From positions 1 to 22,449 of the IMG/VR virus record IMGVR_UViG_3300030109_001816: a DNA stretch of 22,449 nucleotides; one strand, given 5' to 3'. The notes below the pieces were generated by a model. It ran no database searches and had not been told where the DNA came from. It was given only the letters and a program-made list of their open reading frames with translations. The position numbers were made by a program, and so were the translations under genes. Positions 21,859 to 22,449 of the stretch are shown here, piece after piece. Position 1 is the first letter of the stretch, and the number at the start of each line of letters is the position of its first letter. This DNA comes from a virus.

Positions 21859-22314
21859 TCATTTTCCAGTGTTAAGAACAGATTCTTGTAGTTCTACGCT
21901 CCTTCTACCTACTTGGCTATACCACCTACTGTTTTCCATTTCAGCAGCCATTTGTTCCCAATTGTGAGACCTGCAAGCTGCTAACATATTTTTAAATTTA
22001 GAAAACCTCGTGCCACCTAAATTAAAACACATGTTAACAAGCACGTGTTGAATATTTTCAGGAAGGTTATAAAACGCTTCTTCCGTACCAAACACATGCA
22101 TAGTTTCTGCTAAATGTTTATCAAAATCATCTTTATAATACATATCTACCACTTCTTGTGATACTTTTGTACCTACTTCCCATTTATATTCAGGATCTTC
22201 TGGTTTACAAAGATGTCCTATACCAAGTGTTTTAAAACCTAAACTATCTTCGTAGATTTTTAAAACTTCACCTTCGTGTCGTTTTATTTCAGCTTTACAC
22301 TTTTCAATATCCAT
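21859..22314 (-). CDS. T4-type lysozyme/endolysin (GH24, 151 aa)
   Basis: The enzyme cleaves the peptidoglycan glycan strand between MurNAc and GlcNAc for lysis. The catalytic triad is in the T4 lysozyme spacing: E14 (KRHEGE), D23 (YEDSLGF) and T29 (KTLGIGH), i.e. Glu-8-Asp-5-Thr as in E11/D20/T26. CFNLGGTRFSKFKNM and the C-terminal NSRWYSQVGRRSVE follow as in the family. There is no signal peptide, so it depends on a holin; the holin-like gene lies downstream in the same operon. Unusually for a lysis gene it is beside tail structural genes, so a virion-associated role is an alternative. Start coupled to the partial gene upstream (TAG then ATG). Confidence 0.95.
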   Translation of the reverse strand: MDIEKCKAEIKRHEGEVLKIYEDSLGFKTLGIGHLCKPEDPEYKWEVGTKVSQEVVDMYYKDDFDKHLAETMHVFGTEEAFYNLPENIQHVLVNMCFNLGGTRFSKFKNMLAACRSHNWEQMAAEMENSRWYSQVGRRSVELQESVLNTGK

Positions 22315-22315
22315 T

Positions 22316-22449
22316 CTATTGTTTTTCTATCTTAACATTAGGCTTTATTTTATCTTCTTCTAAAATAGCACTTAATTCAGCGGTTATGTTTGCATTCGCA
22401 GCTTGTGCTAATTTAACATCCATTGCTAAGCTATTAAGGTTTTGTTGTC
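22316..22449 (-). CDS. Partial gene, C-terminal end only
   Basis: The frame is open from the right edge to a TAG at 22316-22318. The visible 43 residues are an Ala/Asn/Gln-rich helix (NSLAMDVKLAQAANANI) followed by a Glu/Lys-rich tail (LEEDKIKPNVKIEKQ). No family can be named. It ends one base before the lysozyme ATG, so it is in the same late operon. The gene continues outside the window. Confidence 0.6.
   Translation of the reverse strand, partial: QQNLNSLAMDVKLAQAANANITAELSAILEEDKIKPNVKIEKQ

Overview
The window is a piece of a tailed-phage genome, AT-rich overall, most likely from a marine phage of a Gram-negative host. The reasons are a compact gene set with overlapping starts and stops, a phage replication module, tail genes and a phage-type lysozyme. 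An outer-membrane host is implied by a CsgG/CsgF-type secretion pore. No terminase, portal or capsid gene is visible, so the genome continues beyond at least the right edge, where a gene is cut. The tail-tip-like fibre protein with fibronectin and gpJ-type features suggests a siphovirus-like tail, but this is inference.

Layout. Bases 1-406 hold no convincing gene; they contain many short perfect stems and end in a terminator-like hairpin, so they may be a structured non-coding RNA. A lone leftward gene (410-820) and the rightward early operon start from a divergent intergenic region (821-915). The rightward block (916-9720) is the replication module: a small protein, a PolA-family DNA polymerase with 3'-5' exonuclease, a CsrA-like RNA-binding protein, a primase-helicase, a Cas4/RecB-like nuclease, an SNF2-type helicase, small proteins, two conserved unknowns (one possibly ssDNA binding), a VRR-NUC-like nuclease and a DUF3310 protein. 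It ends at a hairpin cluster (9724-9787) facing the leftward block.

The leftward block (22449 to 9815) reads from right to left. It begins with a cut gene, then lysozyme, two large tail/fibre proteins, a tail-fibre chaperone, a basic protein, a Snc-type nuclease, a holin-like protein and a membrane/coiled-coil protein. It then enters an unusual host-like module: CsgF, CsgG, a curlin-repeat protein, a FecR-domain protein, a C5 cytosine methyltransferase, a CHASE2-domain class III adenylate cyclase and an HNH-like small protein. These genes are tightly packed and mostly overlap, so they are probably one late transcript with the lysis and tail genes.

Two things stand out. First, a phage operon carries a curli-type secretion channel with its own amyloid-repeat substrate, next to a FecR plus CHASE2-cyclase pair; this looks like a complete system acting on the infected cell's envelope and its cAMP. 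Second, the methyltransferase gene is double-coded: a 404-residue frame shifted by +1 lies wholly inside it, has an excellent ribosome-binding site, carries its own recurrent motifs and a helix-turn-helix, and sits in DNA much richer in G+C than its flanks. All family assignments come from reading motifs by eye; no database search was run.
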